Assembly (NCBI GenBank): GCA_031296345.1
Contig: JARLFW010000116.1
Location: forward strand, 1-10,040
DNA length: 10,040 nt
Reading direction: 5' to 3'
Source: Nitrosotalea sp.
GTDB taxonomy: Archaea; Thermoproteota; Nitrososphaeria; Nitrososphaerales; Nitrosopumilaceae
Shown: piece after piece, positions 1 to 6,368 of the stretch
Position numbering within the stretch: position 1 is the stretch's first letter
How the letters are laid out: each line of letters starts with the position of its first letter
The notes under the pieces: generated by a model
The model's input: the letters and a program-made list of their open reading frames with translations, nothing else
Databases searched by the model: none
What the model was told of the DNA's origin: nothing
Program-made: the position numbers and the translations under genes

Positions 1-269
1 TCTGGATAATTTTTCTTCCAAAGCAGTGCAGGCTCTGAAAATCCACTCCCAACATCTAGAATCTTTTTTGCGTCATCTAGTTGTGCCATCTTTCCTACTG
101 TATTGCAAAGATTTGATTGAGCATCAACTGGATTTTTTGTAGACTCGTCCCAGTATCCAAAATTGAGGAAATTTCCTCCTGTTGAAATCTGCATCAGTCC
201 TGAAAGGTAATTGTACAGATTTACAACATCGCCTTCATTGCGTCTTAATGTCCACAAGATTACATCCAT
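1..269 (-). CDS. Class I SAM-dependent methyltransferase, N-terminal part (runs off left edge)
   Basis: This is the first 89 residues of a methyltransferase whose remainder lies beyond base 1. Around residues 70-76 the sequence reads ILDVGSG, the glycine-rich motif I that binds S-adenosylmethionine in Rossmann-fold (class I) methyltransferases. Before it, residues 33-41 (NFLNFGYWD) resemble the FxNxGYW segment seen just upstream of motif I in UbiE/type-11-like and small-molecule methyltransferases. I chose the ATG at 269; an in-frame GTG at 287 would add six residues (MNNPNP) and is equally possible, and a TGA lies a few codons further upstream. The substrate cannot be told because the C-terminal half is missing. 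It is divergent from the small gene at 389. The methyltransferase class is well supported; the role is unknown. Confidence 0.8.
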   Translation of the reverse strand, partial: MDVILWTLRRNEGDVVNLYNYLSGLMQISTGGNFLNFGYWDESTKNPVDAQSNLCNTVGKMAQLDDAKKILDVGSGFSEPALLWKKNYP

Positions 270-356
270 GGGATTGGGATTATTCACTATGAAAAATGGT
301 CAAGATTGGGGGCTATTAAGATATGAATTTCAAACTATTGTTGTAAATTAGTTGAA

Positions 357-366
357 CTTTTTATTT
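357..366 (+). promoter_or_regulatory. TATA-like box for the gene at 389
   Basis: The sequence CTTTTTATTT is centred about 27 nt before the ATG at 389. In archaea the TATA box lies about 26 nt before the transcription start, so this placement predicts a leaderless mRNA and supports ATG 389 as the start. Confidence 0.45.
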
Positions 367-388
367 GACCTGTAAACCATTGAATGTT

Positions 389-643
389 ATGGATGCATGT
401 GATTCCAGGACTAGAGCATACAAGAATGGCAAGACCTTTGATCAATGCAAAGAGATTGCAAAGACACTTTCTTTAGAACTGGAAGAAAAAATAAAACAAA
501 CTGGTCAAGTGGGATGGGATGTAATTTTGGAATCTGCTCAGCATGACGAACTTGTCTATAAACTCACTCTGAAATATCTCAGACAAGATGGATATGACAT
601 TGGAGACTGGAAGCGACCTCTTGTAAAAAAAACTATTTCTTAG
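389..643 (+). CDS. Small hypothetical protein (84 aa)
   Basis: I do not recognise this soluble, charged, probably helical protein of 84 residues. It has Cys at residues 4 and 20, a Lys/Glu-rich central helix (residues about 19-38), a GWD motif at 42-44 and a C-terminal segment ending in a basic tail. No signal peptide or membrane segment is visible. I chose the ATG at 389 rather than upstream TTG codons (365, 380), because a T-rich TATA-like box at 357-366 is centred about 27 nt before this ATG, which fits a leaderless archaeal transcript. The 3' end overlaps the end of the convergent membrane-protein gene by 11 bases (633-643). The coding call rests on the intact frame, promoter spacing and fit between neighbours. 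Confidence 0.65.
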   Translation: MDACDSRTRAYKNGKTFDQCKEIAKTLSLELEEKIKQTGQVGWDVILESAQHDELVYKLTLKYLRQDGYDIGDWKRPLVKKTIS

Positions 644-1472
644 GTTCTACAGCACAGCTACCATTTTGTGATCTTATTTTTTTGGCCATAATGATTGGAG
701 TTGAAAGAAGAACTGGAATTGATATTGCAATAAATATGGTCTGTACCTGTGCCTCAAAGCTTGTCAGAAACAATGTAAAAGTTGTAGCTCCTGTCCCAAA
801 ACCAAATAGCATAGTAAAAGCCGTTCCAGCACATGTTGGACATCCGACAAAGAGTCCTGTTATTGCGCCAAATGCTCCTAATTTTCCTCCGCTTTTTGCA
901 ATTGAAAACACTGTTGATGATACTGCAAAATTCAAACCAACCAAAAATGATACTGAAACTAGTAGCAGTAAATTGATGGGAATTATTTGTAGTCCTACAT
1001 GCTCTGTGAAAAATGCAAAAATCATTGGCATGTAGCCAGGTAGGTCACAGCACGGCGAAAGTTCTACATGTGGAGGTTTTGGAAAACCGTAATCGGTGGC
1101 ATTGATGTCAGGCTTGTAAATTATTATCCCAGATGTAAAAGCAAAGAATAATCCATATCCTATTGCACTAATTATGAAAATCTGTTTTGCTCTCTTGTTG
1201 TTGATGGCTTTTGCAATAACTGAAAGAATAGTTGTATCATCTGATGATATCTTTTTTTTATATGTCTTGTACAAACCCCATCCTATTGCAACAAATGATG
1301 TCAACAATACCACATATGTTGCAACTGCCAAGCTATGTAATGCAGGCATGGCAGCAGGAGTGATTGTAAGGTTACTATTTTTTGCATATGCTAAAAAAGA
1401 AACAGCTATAGCTAAAAATCCAACTAGTATTAGGGCAACATTTGATCTTGCTACTGACTTTTGTTTTTCCAC
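633..1472 (-). CDS. Multi-pass membrane protein with conserved-looking Cys pairs (279 aa)
   Basis: This is an integral membrane protein with about six hydrophobic segments, near residues 12-31, 46-67, 96-117, 160-190, 196-224 and 230-262. A loop between the third and fourth segments carries PCCDLPGYMP (about residues 140-149). The fifth segment contains GCPTCAGT, a C-x2-C motif inside or at the edge of a helix. Cysteines so placed suggest metal binding or thiol redox chemistry in or near the membrane, but this is inference, and I cannot name the family. A further Cys lies near the C-terminus (NGSCAVEPKK). The start is a GTG; a TATA-like box at 1496-1503 lies about 27 nt before it. It is convergent with the small gene at 389-643, and divergent from the BFN gene at 1561. 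Confidence 0.8.
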   Translation of the reverse strand: MEKQKSVARSNVALILVGFLAIAVSFLAYAKNSNLTITPAAMPALHSLAVATYVVLLTSFVAIGWGLYKTYKKKISSDDTTILSVIAKAINNKRAKQIFIISAIGYGLFFAFTSGIIIYKPDINATDYGFPKPPHVELSPCCDLPGYMPMIFAFFTEHVGLQIIPINLLLLVSVSFLVGLNFAVSSTVFSIAKSGGKLGAFGAITGLFVGCPTCAGTAFTMLFGFGTGATTFTLFLTSFEAQVQTIFIAISIPVLLSTPIIMAKKIRSQNGSCAVEPKK

Positions 1473-1495
1473 TTGTCAAAGGTCTGTCCTCTGAC

Positions 1496-1503
1496 ATTAA
1501 ATT
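1496..1503 (-). promoter_or_regulatory. TATA-like box for the membrane-protein gene
   Basis: Read on the minus strand this is AATTTAAT, centred about 27 nt before the GTG start at 1472. It supports GTG as the true start and a leaderless transcript. Confidence 0.45.
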
Positions 1504-1526
1504 CTATCTCTGAATTTCTCCAAAGT

Positions 1527-1534
1527 GTTTATCT
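1527..1534 (+). promoter_or_regulatory. TATA-like box for the BFN gene
   Basis: GTTTATCT is centred about 31 nt before the GTG at 1561. It is weaker than the other boxes, but decides for the shorter start over the GTG at 1525. Confidence 0.3.
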
Positions 1535-1560
1535 TGGGTGATGGAGTTATACTAGTAGTC

Positions 1561-1986
1561 GTGAAGATCGACGAACCTCAAGATTCCGATTATGCTGAAA
1601 CCAAGATAACACATGTTGGTTTTGTAGACCCGTACGGAGTTGAAGGACTTTTGATATTGACTGCAAATGATGAAAAAGAGTTTCACATGCGGGCCTTCTC
1701 AGGTGAAGTGGCAAGACACATTTCTAATTTTAGAGAGGGTCAGCGTGGGGCAATACCTACCATATACAATATGGTTGAAGAGATTGCAGAGCTCAATGAA
1801 CTTGTTCTGGTAAAAATCAAAGTATACGAAAGCGGTAGTGTCTTGCGTGCAAATGTCTATTTTACAGGAAAACGCGATCTTGTAATGCGTAACTATCGCG
1901 CATTTGATGCAATAGCACTGGCTTCATTTTACAACATTCCTATATTGGTTAGAAAAAATCTCTTAAAAGAAAAGATGGAAGCCTAG
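1561..1986 (+). CDS. Bifunctional nuclease (BFN/DUF151) family protein
   Basis: This 141-residue protein matches the DUF151 'bifunctional nuclease' family. Visible family features are the N-terminal beta-rich part, the RAFSGEVARHI segment at about residues 44-54, the helix with IPTIYNMVEEI at 65-75, the strand-turn-strand ending in ANVYF at about 97-101, and the C-terminal RAFDAIALA helix (113-121), normally written as the 'S/R-DAIALA' signature. Members from bacteria and plants have been linked to nuclease activity or stress response; the biochemical role in archaea is not established. I chose the GTG at 1561 because the protein then starts MKIDEPQDSD, and because a TATA-like GTTTATCT at 1527-1534 lies about 31 nt upstream. 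An in-frame GTG at 1525 would add 12 residues, but lies on top of that box. The stop overlaps the purP stop. Confidence 0.85.
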   Translation: MKIDEPQDSDYAETKITHVGFVDPYGVEGLLILTANDEKEFHMRAFSGEVARHISNFREGQRGAIPTIYNMVEEIAELNELVLVKIKVYESGSVLRANVYFTGKRDLVMRNYRAFDAIALASFYNIPILVRKNLLKEKMEA

Positions 1987-3074
1987 GTCAATATCTGGTC
2001 TAGTTTTCCTTCTTGTTGTGCTTTTCTTATCTCCATTGCAATTCTACGACCTACTCCAAAAGTTTCTCCATACTTGTATTTTGTATATGGACTAGTTGTG
2101 GCAAGAATTGGATTTCCTGGAACTCTTAATGATACATCATATACAACAATGTCCAAGGCGCGTGTTATTACACTCTGTAAAGAAAATGGACCAATTATTC
2201 CTGGTGAATATTCTCTTCTTACTGCATTGACAAACTTGTCTCCGGCATCAATGACTTTCTCAAGTAGAGACTCTCTAATACTTGCAGGAGTATGACCTAC
2301 CTCTATGTTTTGTAATTCAATGTTCATCTCAAGCTGTTGTTTTGCAGGTAATGAAACAAAGTCGTGAAGATTAGTCTGTAACCTTCTTTCTATTCCAAGA
2401 AAATCTACTTCATCTGATATTGGAGTATGGAAATAATTGAAATTAAAGTAAGTGCCAATGACAAACTCTTCTATACTTGCAGTCTTGAGTGATTCTCTTG
2501 AAATCAAACCTTGTCTTATCTTGGTTTCAGTCTTGTCCTTGTATTCTGCATATGATGAAACATTGAAGAAAGCCCTTTCCAACTTGCGTTTCTTTTCTTG
2601 AACTTTGACTATGACTGGTCTGTCTATGTCTTTTGGATCTTTGAATAATCTTGGGAATCTTATCTTTGCTTTTTGAAGTAAATAATACTGATTTTTCTTG
2701 TTTGCTCTCTCCTCTGCTTGAAATAAAGCACGGTTTCCAAATAACGGTACCTTGAATTTGTTCTCAACTCCTTCATATCCCAAATAAGCAGTAAGGGCTC
2801 GATGTGGAACAACTATGGTACTTGAATCTCTAAGTCTTGCCTGAATCTTTGGAGATAGCATCTCTTGGAATTTGTTTACTATTATAATTTCATCAGCTAA
2901 TCTTGAAAATCTTTTGTAAGGAACTTCTCTTCCTCTCTGACAAACTACTAGTGTCTTAAAGTTCTCATCTTTTGCACCATCCATTACCTCAAGTGCGGAA
3001 TGACTCCCAAGTACACCAATGGTCGGCTCAGAATATTCACTTACTATATCTTGAATCTCTGATTTTTTTATCAC
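1983..3074 (-). CDS. purP: PurP-type formate-dependent FAICAR synthetase (purine biosynthesis)
   Basis: PurP makes FAICAR (5-formamidoimidazole-4-carboxamide ribotide) from AICAR, formate and ATP, the archaeal replacement for the folate-dependent step of bacterial PurH. This 363-residue protein has the expected length and family landmarks: GSHSALEV near residue 23 (the substrate-binding N-terminal motif with its His), VVPHRALTAYLGY at 88-100, PLFGNR at 110-115, the ATP-grasp region with PVIVKVQEKKRK at 153-164, FVIGTYFNFNYFH at 204-216 followed by DFLGIERR, and the C-terminal GPFSLQ (295-300), VYDVSLRVPG (311-320) and GVGRRIAMEI segments. Archaea often have PurP paralogues of unproven activity, so exact activity is inferred. 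The start is GTG at 3074, with a TATA-like box at 3096-3103. It is convergent with the BFN gene, stop codons sharing CTAG. Confidence 0.92.
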   Translation of the reverse strand: MIKKSEIQDIVSEYSEPTIGVLGSHSALEVMDGAKDENFKTLVVCQRGREVPYKRFSRLADEIIIVNKFQEMLSPKIQARLRDSSTIVVPHRALTAYLGYEGVENKFKVPLFGNRALFQAEERANKKNQYYLLQKAKIRFPRLFKDPKDIDRPVIVKVQEKKRKLERAFFNVSSYAEYKDKTETKIRQGLISRESLKTASIEEFVIGTYFNFNYFHTPISDEVDFLGIERRLQTNLHDFVSLPAKQQLEMNIELQNIEVGHTPASIRESLLEKVIDAGDKFVNAVRREYSPGIIGPFSLQSVITRALDIVVYDVSLRVPGNPILATTSPYTKYKYGETFGVGRRIAMEIRKAQQEGKLDQILT

Positions 3075-3095
3075 GCCGTATCTATTTTACTTGGG

Positions 3096-3103
3096 TAAAA
3101 AAG
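3096..3103 (-). promoter_or_regulatory. TATA-like box for purP
   Basis: On the minus strand the sequence reads CTTTTTTA and is centred about 25 nt before the GTG start at 3074. This fits a leaderless purP transcript. Confidence 0.4.
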
Positions 3104-3139
3104 CGTTATCTAATTTGAGTTGGATGTCACTATGAGGTT

Positions 3140-3160
3140 AACACTAGTTGAAATAGTGTT
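3140..3160. repeat. Inverted repeat in the gap between purP and the exported-protein gene
   Basis: AACACTA (3140-3146) and TAGTGTT (3154-3160) form a perfect 7-bp stem around a 7-nt loop. It lies downstream of the exported-protein gene (stop at 3179) and upstream of the purP promoter. On the minus-strand transcript a run of five U precedes it, so termination could occur near here; archaeal terminators depend mainly on U-tracts, so the stem itself may be incidental. Confidence 0.35.
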
Positions 3161-3178
3161 TTTAAAAATTGGGGACGA

Positions 3179-4360
3179 TCAGCTATTATAACGAATTAGT
3201 AATATCGGCAAAGTAACTTGTTGTGTAGCATACCCATTTTTGGTAGCATTGATCATTAATTGCACTTGTTCTTGTGTAGATTGAGTGTATGGCATTATAA
3301 TTCCGATTTGATAAAATCCACTGCTGTCGGTTTTACCAATGGATTGACCTATGATCTTGTTGTTTAGGTCTACAACAGTTGCAGTTATGTTGACATCTGG
3401 AATGCCTCCATAAAATTGGTCAAAGATTTTATCAGGATTAGATTTTGGGTCGAAGATTCTTACCGACAAATTGTAGGTAAATGCCATATATGCTCGATTG
3501 TTATTAGATGTTAACATCAACATTGGAATGCTAGGTACTTGTTGAGTTGCTACTGTACTTGGGATATTTTGTTTTGGTATTGTGACTGTAGATGATTGTC
3601 CTGCAGGATTGGTAAGTAATGCAGTAAAGGTAACTGGTACTGAATTCCCATTGTTCATAATGGCTCCATTAAAGTTGTACTCAATTCCTGTCGTACGAAT
3701 TCCAGTTGTCATCAAAAGAACATTGAAAGATCCTTGGATATTACCCGTTAAGGTAACCTCATCTCCATTTATCACTATGGTCAAATTAGGAGCATTATAG
3801 TGTAGTCCGTTAAGAATGAGAGTCCCACTAGCTATGTTGTTGATGATTTTTAAATTGACCCCGGAACCAATCAAAGACTTGGTGGGTAAGTTATTTGATG
3901 GGATTGTAGAATTTAACGGAGTCAAAGAATTCAGAGTTTGGTTTGTACTCGTAGTGACCGGTGTTATTGTTGTTGTCTGATTCTGTGTGTTTGTCTGAGT
4001 TGATTGTACGTTAACTACAATTATTCCAACGTTTACCAGATATTCAATTGCCTTTGTGAAATCATCATCTGAGGCTGAACCGTTTATCCACATTCCGGCA
4101 AGATTTTTTACCCAAGGTGGGACATGTTGTATAGATTGAGAGTTTTGTTGTATTTCTGATATTTTGATTATTTTATTCTCGACAAGATATTGAATTCCTT
4201 TTTCAAACTCATTATCGCTCACATCTCCATTTACCCAAAATTTAGCTGTACTTTTTATCCAATTTGGAATACTTGTTGATTCTTGGGCATATGCATTAAG
4301 AGAACATCCTATTGTAATTCCGCATATAATACATAATAATACAATAAGTAATTTTTTCAT
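3179..4360 (-). CDS. Exported protein with two Trp-rich thaumarchaeal repeats and Ig-like C-terminal part
   Basis: This 393-residue secreted or surface protein begins with a signal peptide (basic MKK, hydrophobic residues 4-20, likely cut after AYA near residue 25; a Cys at 19 is a weak lipoprotein candidate). Two related units follow, at about residues 31-67 and 80-116. Each reads P-x-W-[IV]-K ... W-[VI]-N-G ... S-D-[ND]-[ED]-F-x-K-[GA]-I-[QE]-Y-L-V ... II. Such units recur in exported thaumarchaeal proteins; their function is not known to me. Residues about 118-160 are a Thr/Asn/Gln-rich linker. The rest is beta-rich, with NGD/TGN turns at about 165-262 and a Gly-Tyr carboxypeptidase-like or Ig-like fold at about 315-390 (DLNNKIIGQSIGKTDSSGFY). 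No C-terminal membrane anchor or sorting signal is seen. A TATA-like box lies at 4386-4394. Confidence 0.82.
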   Translation of the reverse strand: MKKLLIVLLCIICGITIGCSLNAYAQESTSIPNWIKSTAKFWVNGDVSDNEFEKGIQYLVENKIIKISEIQQNSQSIQHVPPWVKNLAGMWINGSASDDDFTKAIEYLVNVGIIVVNVQSTQTNTQNQTTTITPVTTSTNQTLNSLTPLNSTIPSNNLPTKSLIGSGVNLKIINNIASGTLILNGLHYNAPNLTIVINGDEVTLTGNIQGSFNVLLMTTGIRTTGIEYNFNGAIMNNGNSVPVTFTALLTNPAGQSSTVTIPKQNIPSTVATQQVPSIPMLMLTSNNNRAYMAFTYNLSVRIFDPKSNPDKIFDQFYGGIPDVNITATVVDLNNKIIGQSIGKTDSSGFYQIGIIMPYTQSTQEQVQLMINATKNGYATQQVTLPILLIRYNS

Positions 4361-4385
4361 CTACTGTCAAGTCATCGTGAATTCT

Positions 4386-4394
4386 CTTTTAAAG
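4386..4394 (-). promoter_or_regulatory. TATA-like box for the exported-protein gene
   Basis: The minus strand reads CTTTAAAAG, a good archaeal TATA element, centred about 30 nt before the ATG at 4360. The predicted leader is only a few nucleotides long. Confidence 0.5.
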
Positions 4395-4523
4395 TGTTCA
4401 TTAAATGGCACGGAATCATTCATAATTTTAAAATCAATACTGTCAATCCTATTCTATATTCTATGTGTGGACATGGTATAAACAACTAAGGTTGATTGTG
4501 GAATGGTGAATGAATTGGCAGAA

Positions 4524-4700
4524 TTACTTGAGGTCTTCTTTGTCTTTGAACTCTTTTAGCTCTTTTTCTGATTCGATTTTGCCTTTCTCGAATTCACCTT
4601 TTGCCTTTCCAAATGTTTTAGCCAGCTCTGGGATCTTCTTTGCACCGAAAATCAAAACCCCAATTATTACAACTGCAATTATAACATTCTCGTATGCCAT
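4524..4700 (-). CDS. tatA: Twin-arginine translocase subunit TatA (58 aa)
   Basis: TatA subunits assemble around TatBC to form the pore that exports folded proteins bearing twin-arginine signal peptides. This ORF encodes 58 residues with the standard plan: a short N-terminal membrane helix (residues about 5-19, ENVIIAVVIIGVLIFG), the FGAKKIPELAKTFGKA hinge and amphipathic helix (18-33), and a charged Lys/Glu-rich tail. The usual [FI]G-x-x-[KR]-[LI]-P motif is present as FGAKKIP. It starts 21 bases after the tatC stop on the same strand, so the two are almost certainly cotranscribed. No Shine-Dalgarno sequence is obvious before the ATG at 4700. The length is slightly short but within the range of archaeal TatA proteins. 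A TatB-like role cannot be excluded. Confidence 0.9.
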   Translation of the reverse strand: MAYENVIIAVVIIGVLIFGAKKIPELAKTFGKAKGEFEKGKIESEKELKEFKDKEDLK

Positions 4701-4721
4701 TATTGGCTTAAATGCGGCAGA

Positions 4722-5018
4722 TCAAGATTTAAGTGTTGCAATCTTTTTTGCTTGCTTTTCTGATATTGCCATACCTATGAGATATAATCCAATCATAGGG
4801 CCTGCAACAAACCACATGGTAACACCACTCCCGTCTGGAGTGATTGCCGCGCCCAGTATGACCATTCCAATAATTGCATACCTTATGTTATTTCTCCAAA
4901 ATTTTGGATCAATTAATCCTGATCCAGTAAGTGCATACATTATCAATGGTAGCTGAAATGATAGTCCAAATGCAAGAATGAACTGGAGTACAAATGTGAT
5001 AAAATCCATTATATTCAA
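4722..5018 (-). CDS. tatC: TatC, C-terminal part after an internal stop
   Basis: These codons are in the same reading frame as the N-terminal TatC part and continue it without gap: after the TAA at 5052-5054 come KYGQSADLLTF, then this segment. It supplies the last three TatC membrane helices: about residues 172-196 (FITFVLQFILAFGLSFQLPL), 211-228 and 231-251 of the full 265-codon frame, with the family hallmark ITPDG between the last two. The end (ISEKQAKKIATLKS) is a normal cytosolic tail. If translated separately, a start could be the TTG at 5018 or the ATG at 5009; neither has a convincing ribosome binding site. The full frame has a typical TatC length only when both parts are read through. 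See the entry for the N-terminal part and the stop itself. Confidence 0.75.
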   Translation of the reverse strand: MNIMDFITFVLQFILAFGLSFQLPLIMYALTGSGLIDPKFWRNNIRYAIIGMVILGAAITPDGSGVTMWFVAGPMIGLYLIGMAISEKQAKKIATLKS

Positions 5019-5051
5019 AAATGTAAGTAAATCTGCAGATTGACCATACTT

Positions 5052-5054
5052 TTA
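5052..5054 (-). other. In-frame TAA interrupting tatC
   Basis: The codon is TAA on the minus strand, flanked by YILQFL before and KYGQSADL after. Frame is kept on both sides, so an insertion or deletion is not the cause; one substitution from TAT or TAC (Tyr) would explain it. The stop falls between membrane helices 3 and 4. Confidence 0.85.
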
Positions 5055-5519
5055 GAGAAATTGTAGGATGTATGGCGTGACAAAAAAGTATGAAAAAAGC
5101 CCGCCTATTATAAAAAGAGCGATAGCTGGAACTGTTATGTTTCTAATTATGCGAATCTCTTTTCTATGCAATGCAGGAGCTAAAAATCCGACAAACTCTT
5201 TTACTATGATTGGCATTGCAAAAACCATTCCAAGTAATATTGCAATATAAAATTGGGAGAAAAATGCCTGTCCCGGTGCGGTCTGGATTAATTGAACTGT
5301 TGATGGCAGCAGATGATGTTTCATGGATATGGTGAATTGCGCAGCCATATTGTTAAACGGACTAAATGTTGGATAGTATAATTTTGTCCCATTATACATG
5401 AACTGGTTAAGATGGAAACTTAGGATGAAAAATGAAAATATTGCTACTGCGATAACTGATCTAAATACTCTCTTTCGCAAATCCTCTATGTGCTGGCTAA
5501 TGGTCATTGGCTTATCCAT
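5052..5519 (-). CDS. tatC: TatC, N-terminal part ending at an in-frame TAA
   Basis: TatC is the polytopic Tat subunit that recognises twin-arginine signal peptides. This part has the N-terminal signature ISQHIEDLRKRV (residues 7-18, compare H-[IL]-x-E/D-L-R-x-R), helix 1 at about 20-36, a long extracytoplasmic loop, helix 2 at about 89-108, the conserved cytosolic FLAPALHRKEIR (112-123), and helix 3 at about 128-150. It ends YILQFL then TAA, in the loop before helix 4. The remaining helices follow in the same frame (4722-5051). A TATA-like box at 5546-5553 precedes the ATG at 5519. The gene may be a recent pseudogene, a read-through or split gene, or contain a sequencing error; sequence alone cannot decide. 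tatA follows immediately downstream. Confidence 0.85.
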   Translation of the reverse strand: MDKPMTISQHIEDLRKRVFRSVIAVAIFSFFILSFHLNQFMYNGTKLYYPTFSPFNNMAAQFTISMKHHLLPSTVQLIQTAPGQAFFSQFYIAILLGMVFAMPIIVKEFVGFLAPALHRKEIRIIRNITVPAIALFIIGGLFSYFFVTPYILQFL

Positions 5520-5545
5520 CGCAGATTATGAAATATGTTGTTCTG

Positions 5546-5553
5546 TATTAATA
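5546..5553 (-). promoter_or_regulatory. TATA-like box for the tatC-tatA unit
   Basis: TATTAATA on the minus strand is centred about 30 nt before the tatC ATG at 5519. It would drive tatC and tatA together with a leader of a few nucleotides. Confidence 0.45.
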
Positions 5554-5570
5554 GTGTATTTCTAAAGTCC

Positions 5571-6029
5571 TTACTTGCCAGGAATTGGCAGTATCTTGCT
5601 TGATGGTAGGTTACTTTCTTGCTGCTCTGGTTCGGTAAAGTTCTCAAGCTCTATTGTAAGCTCAGTACTTACCTCGAAATTATCTCCTAATTGTACTGCC
5701 AAATCTGCTATCTCATTTGGTGCCCAGATTTCACGTGAGCCTTTGAAAAATATTCTTGAACTCTTTTCTGCAGGGTCTCCGCCGAACTTCTCCTTGATGA
5801 ACTTGGTAAGTCTATCCAATTCTTCCTTTTCTATCATGTTGTGATAGAACACAATGCCCTTGATTGACTCATAATCCCATGGAGTTCCGTTCCTATACGA
5901 GTATACTCCAAAGACAGCTCCTTGGTCGTCTTTTGGACATTTTATTTCCCAGATCAATACTTTTTTTGGATCAAACTTGGATTTTCTTACCTCATCCACT
6001 GTGAGTTTCCAATATCTTAAGCGGCTCAT
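5571..6029 (-). CDS. Hypothetical protein (152 aa)
   Basis: I do not recognise the family. The protein is soluble, with no signal peptide or membrane helix. It starts MSRLRYWKLTVDEVRKSKFD and seems to be an alpha/beta domain: strands around IWEIKCP (26-32) and AVFGVYSYRNG (38-48), a strand GIVFYHN (58-64), an acidic-basic helix EKEELDRLTKFIKEKFGG (67-84), and a strand SSRIFFKGSREIWAP (90-104). The last ~20 residues are a Glu/Gln/Ser/Pro-rich probably disordered tail ending ILPIPGK. I prefer the ATG at 6029; the frame is open up to 6080 with a non-ATG start, but residues there (MCLVRLINCQYSF) look non-coding. It lies just upstream of tatC on the same strand, with a 51-base gap holding the tatC promoter. 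Confidence 0.75.
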   Translation of the reverse strand: MSRLRYWKLTVDEVRKSKFDPKKVLIWEIKCPKDDQGAVFGVYSYRNGTPWDYESIKGIVFYHNMIEKEELDRLTKFIKEKFGGDPAEKSSRIFFKGSREIWAPNEIADLAVQLGDNFEVSTELTIELENFTEPEQQESNLPSSKILPIPGK

Positions 6030-6136
6030 TATATAATCAATAAATGAATATTGACAGTTAATGAGCCTTACTAGACACAAAACACGGTGTAACGTAGGTC
6101 AATATCATGTTGTAAAATATCCCTTAATTGGATAGT

Positions 6137-6361
6137 CTAGTTTACCAAGTTTTTCAAAAAGGCACATGCCAGTTCTTTTTTTAGAATGGATATCTGTGCC
6201 TGATCCTTAATGATACTTCCAGACTCTCTTATCTTTGAATGTAAAACGAAGATCTGTCTATAATCAAGACTTGCCTTGTCGGGCATCTGTCCTAGTGGTT
6301 TGAGAGTTTTACCAATTTCCTTCCACAATGCCTCAAAATATAACGCTTGATTTTTTGTCAT
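6137..6361 (-). CDS. Small hypothetical protein, third gene of a compact cluster (74 aa)
   Basis: Not recognised. The 74 residues are predicted to be mainly helical (YFEALWKEIGKTLKPLG at 8-24; DYRQIFVLHSKIRESG at 33-48; an ISILKKELACAFLKNLVN helix at the C-terminus). No signal peptide or membrane segment is present. It begins seven bases after the stop of the 108-residue gene on the same strand, so the two are probably translated from one message. A small helical protein encoded tightly behind another could be its binding partner, but nothing in the sequence proves this. Confidence 0.65.
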   Translation of the reverse strand: MTKNQALYFEALWKEIGKTLKPLGQMPDKASLDYRQIFVLHSKIRESGSIIKDQAQISILKKELACAFLKNLVN

Positions 6362-6368
6362 GGTATGA

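Noticed and set aside
682..1035. Plus-strand open frame opposite the membrane-protein gene (also 1174-1494)
   Set aside because: These are antisense shadows of a well-supported six-helix membrane protein, with no start context and no sensible protein features.
1525..1560. Longer start (GTG 1525) for the BFN protein
   Set aside because: It adds a Val/Leu-rich dozen residues not expected before the MKIDEPQDSD start, and the GTG coincides with the TATA-like element.
4361..4523. Possible small RNA or gene in the 163-base gap after tatA
   Set aside because: Apart from the TATA-like box at 4386-4394, I see no stable stem series, no tRNA-like fold and no convincing frame on either strand.
5052..5054. 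Recoding of the tatC stop as pyrrolysine or selenocysteine
   Set aside because: The codon is TAA. Pyrrolysine uses TAG and selenocysteine uses TGA, and the neighbouring residues suggest an ancestral Tyr, so neither applies.
5045..5060. Frameshift in the T-run near the tatC break
   Set aside because: A T-run at 5050-5053 invited this idea, but the coding frame is the same on both sides, so a length change in the run cannot be the cause.
6062..6136. Promoter for the 152-residue hypothetical gene
   Set aside because: Several AT-rich segments are present upstream of 6029, but none has a convincing sequence at the expected 25-30 nt distance, so no box is called.
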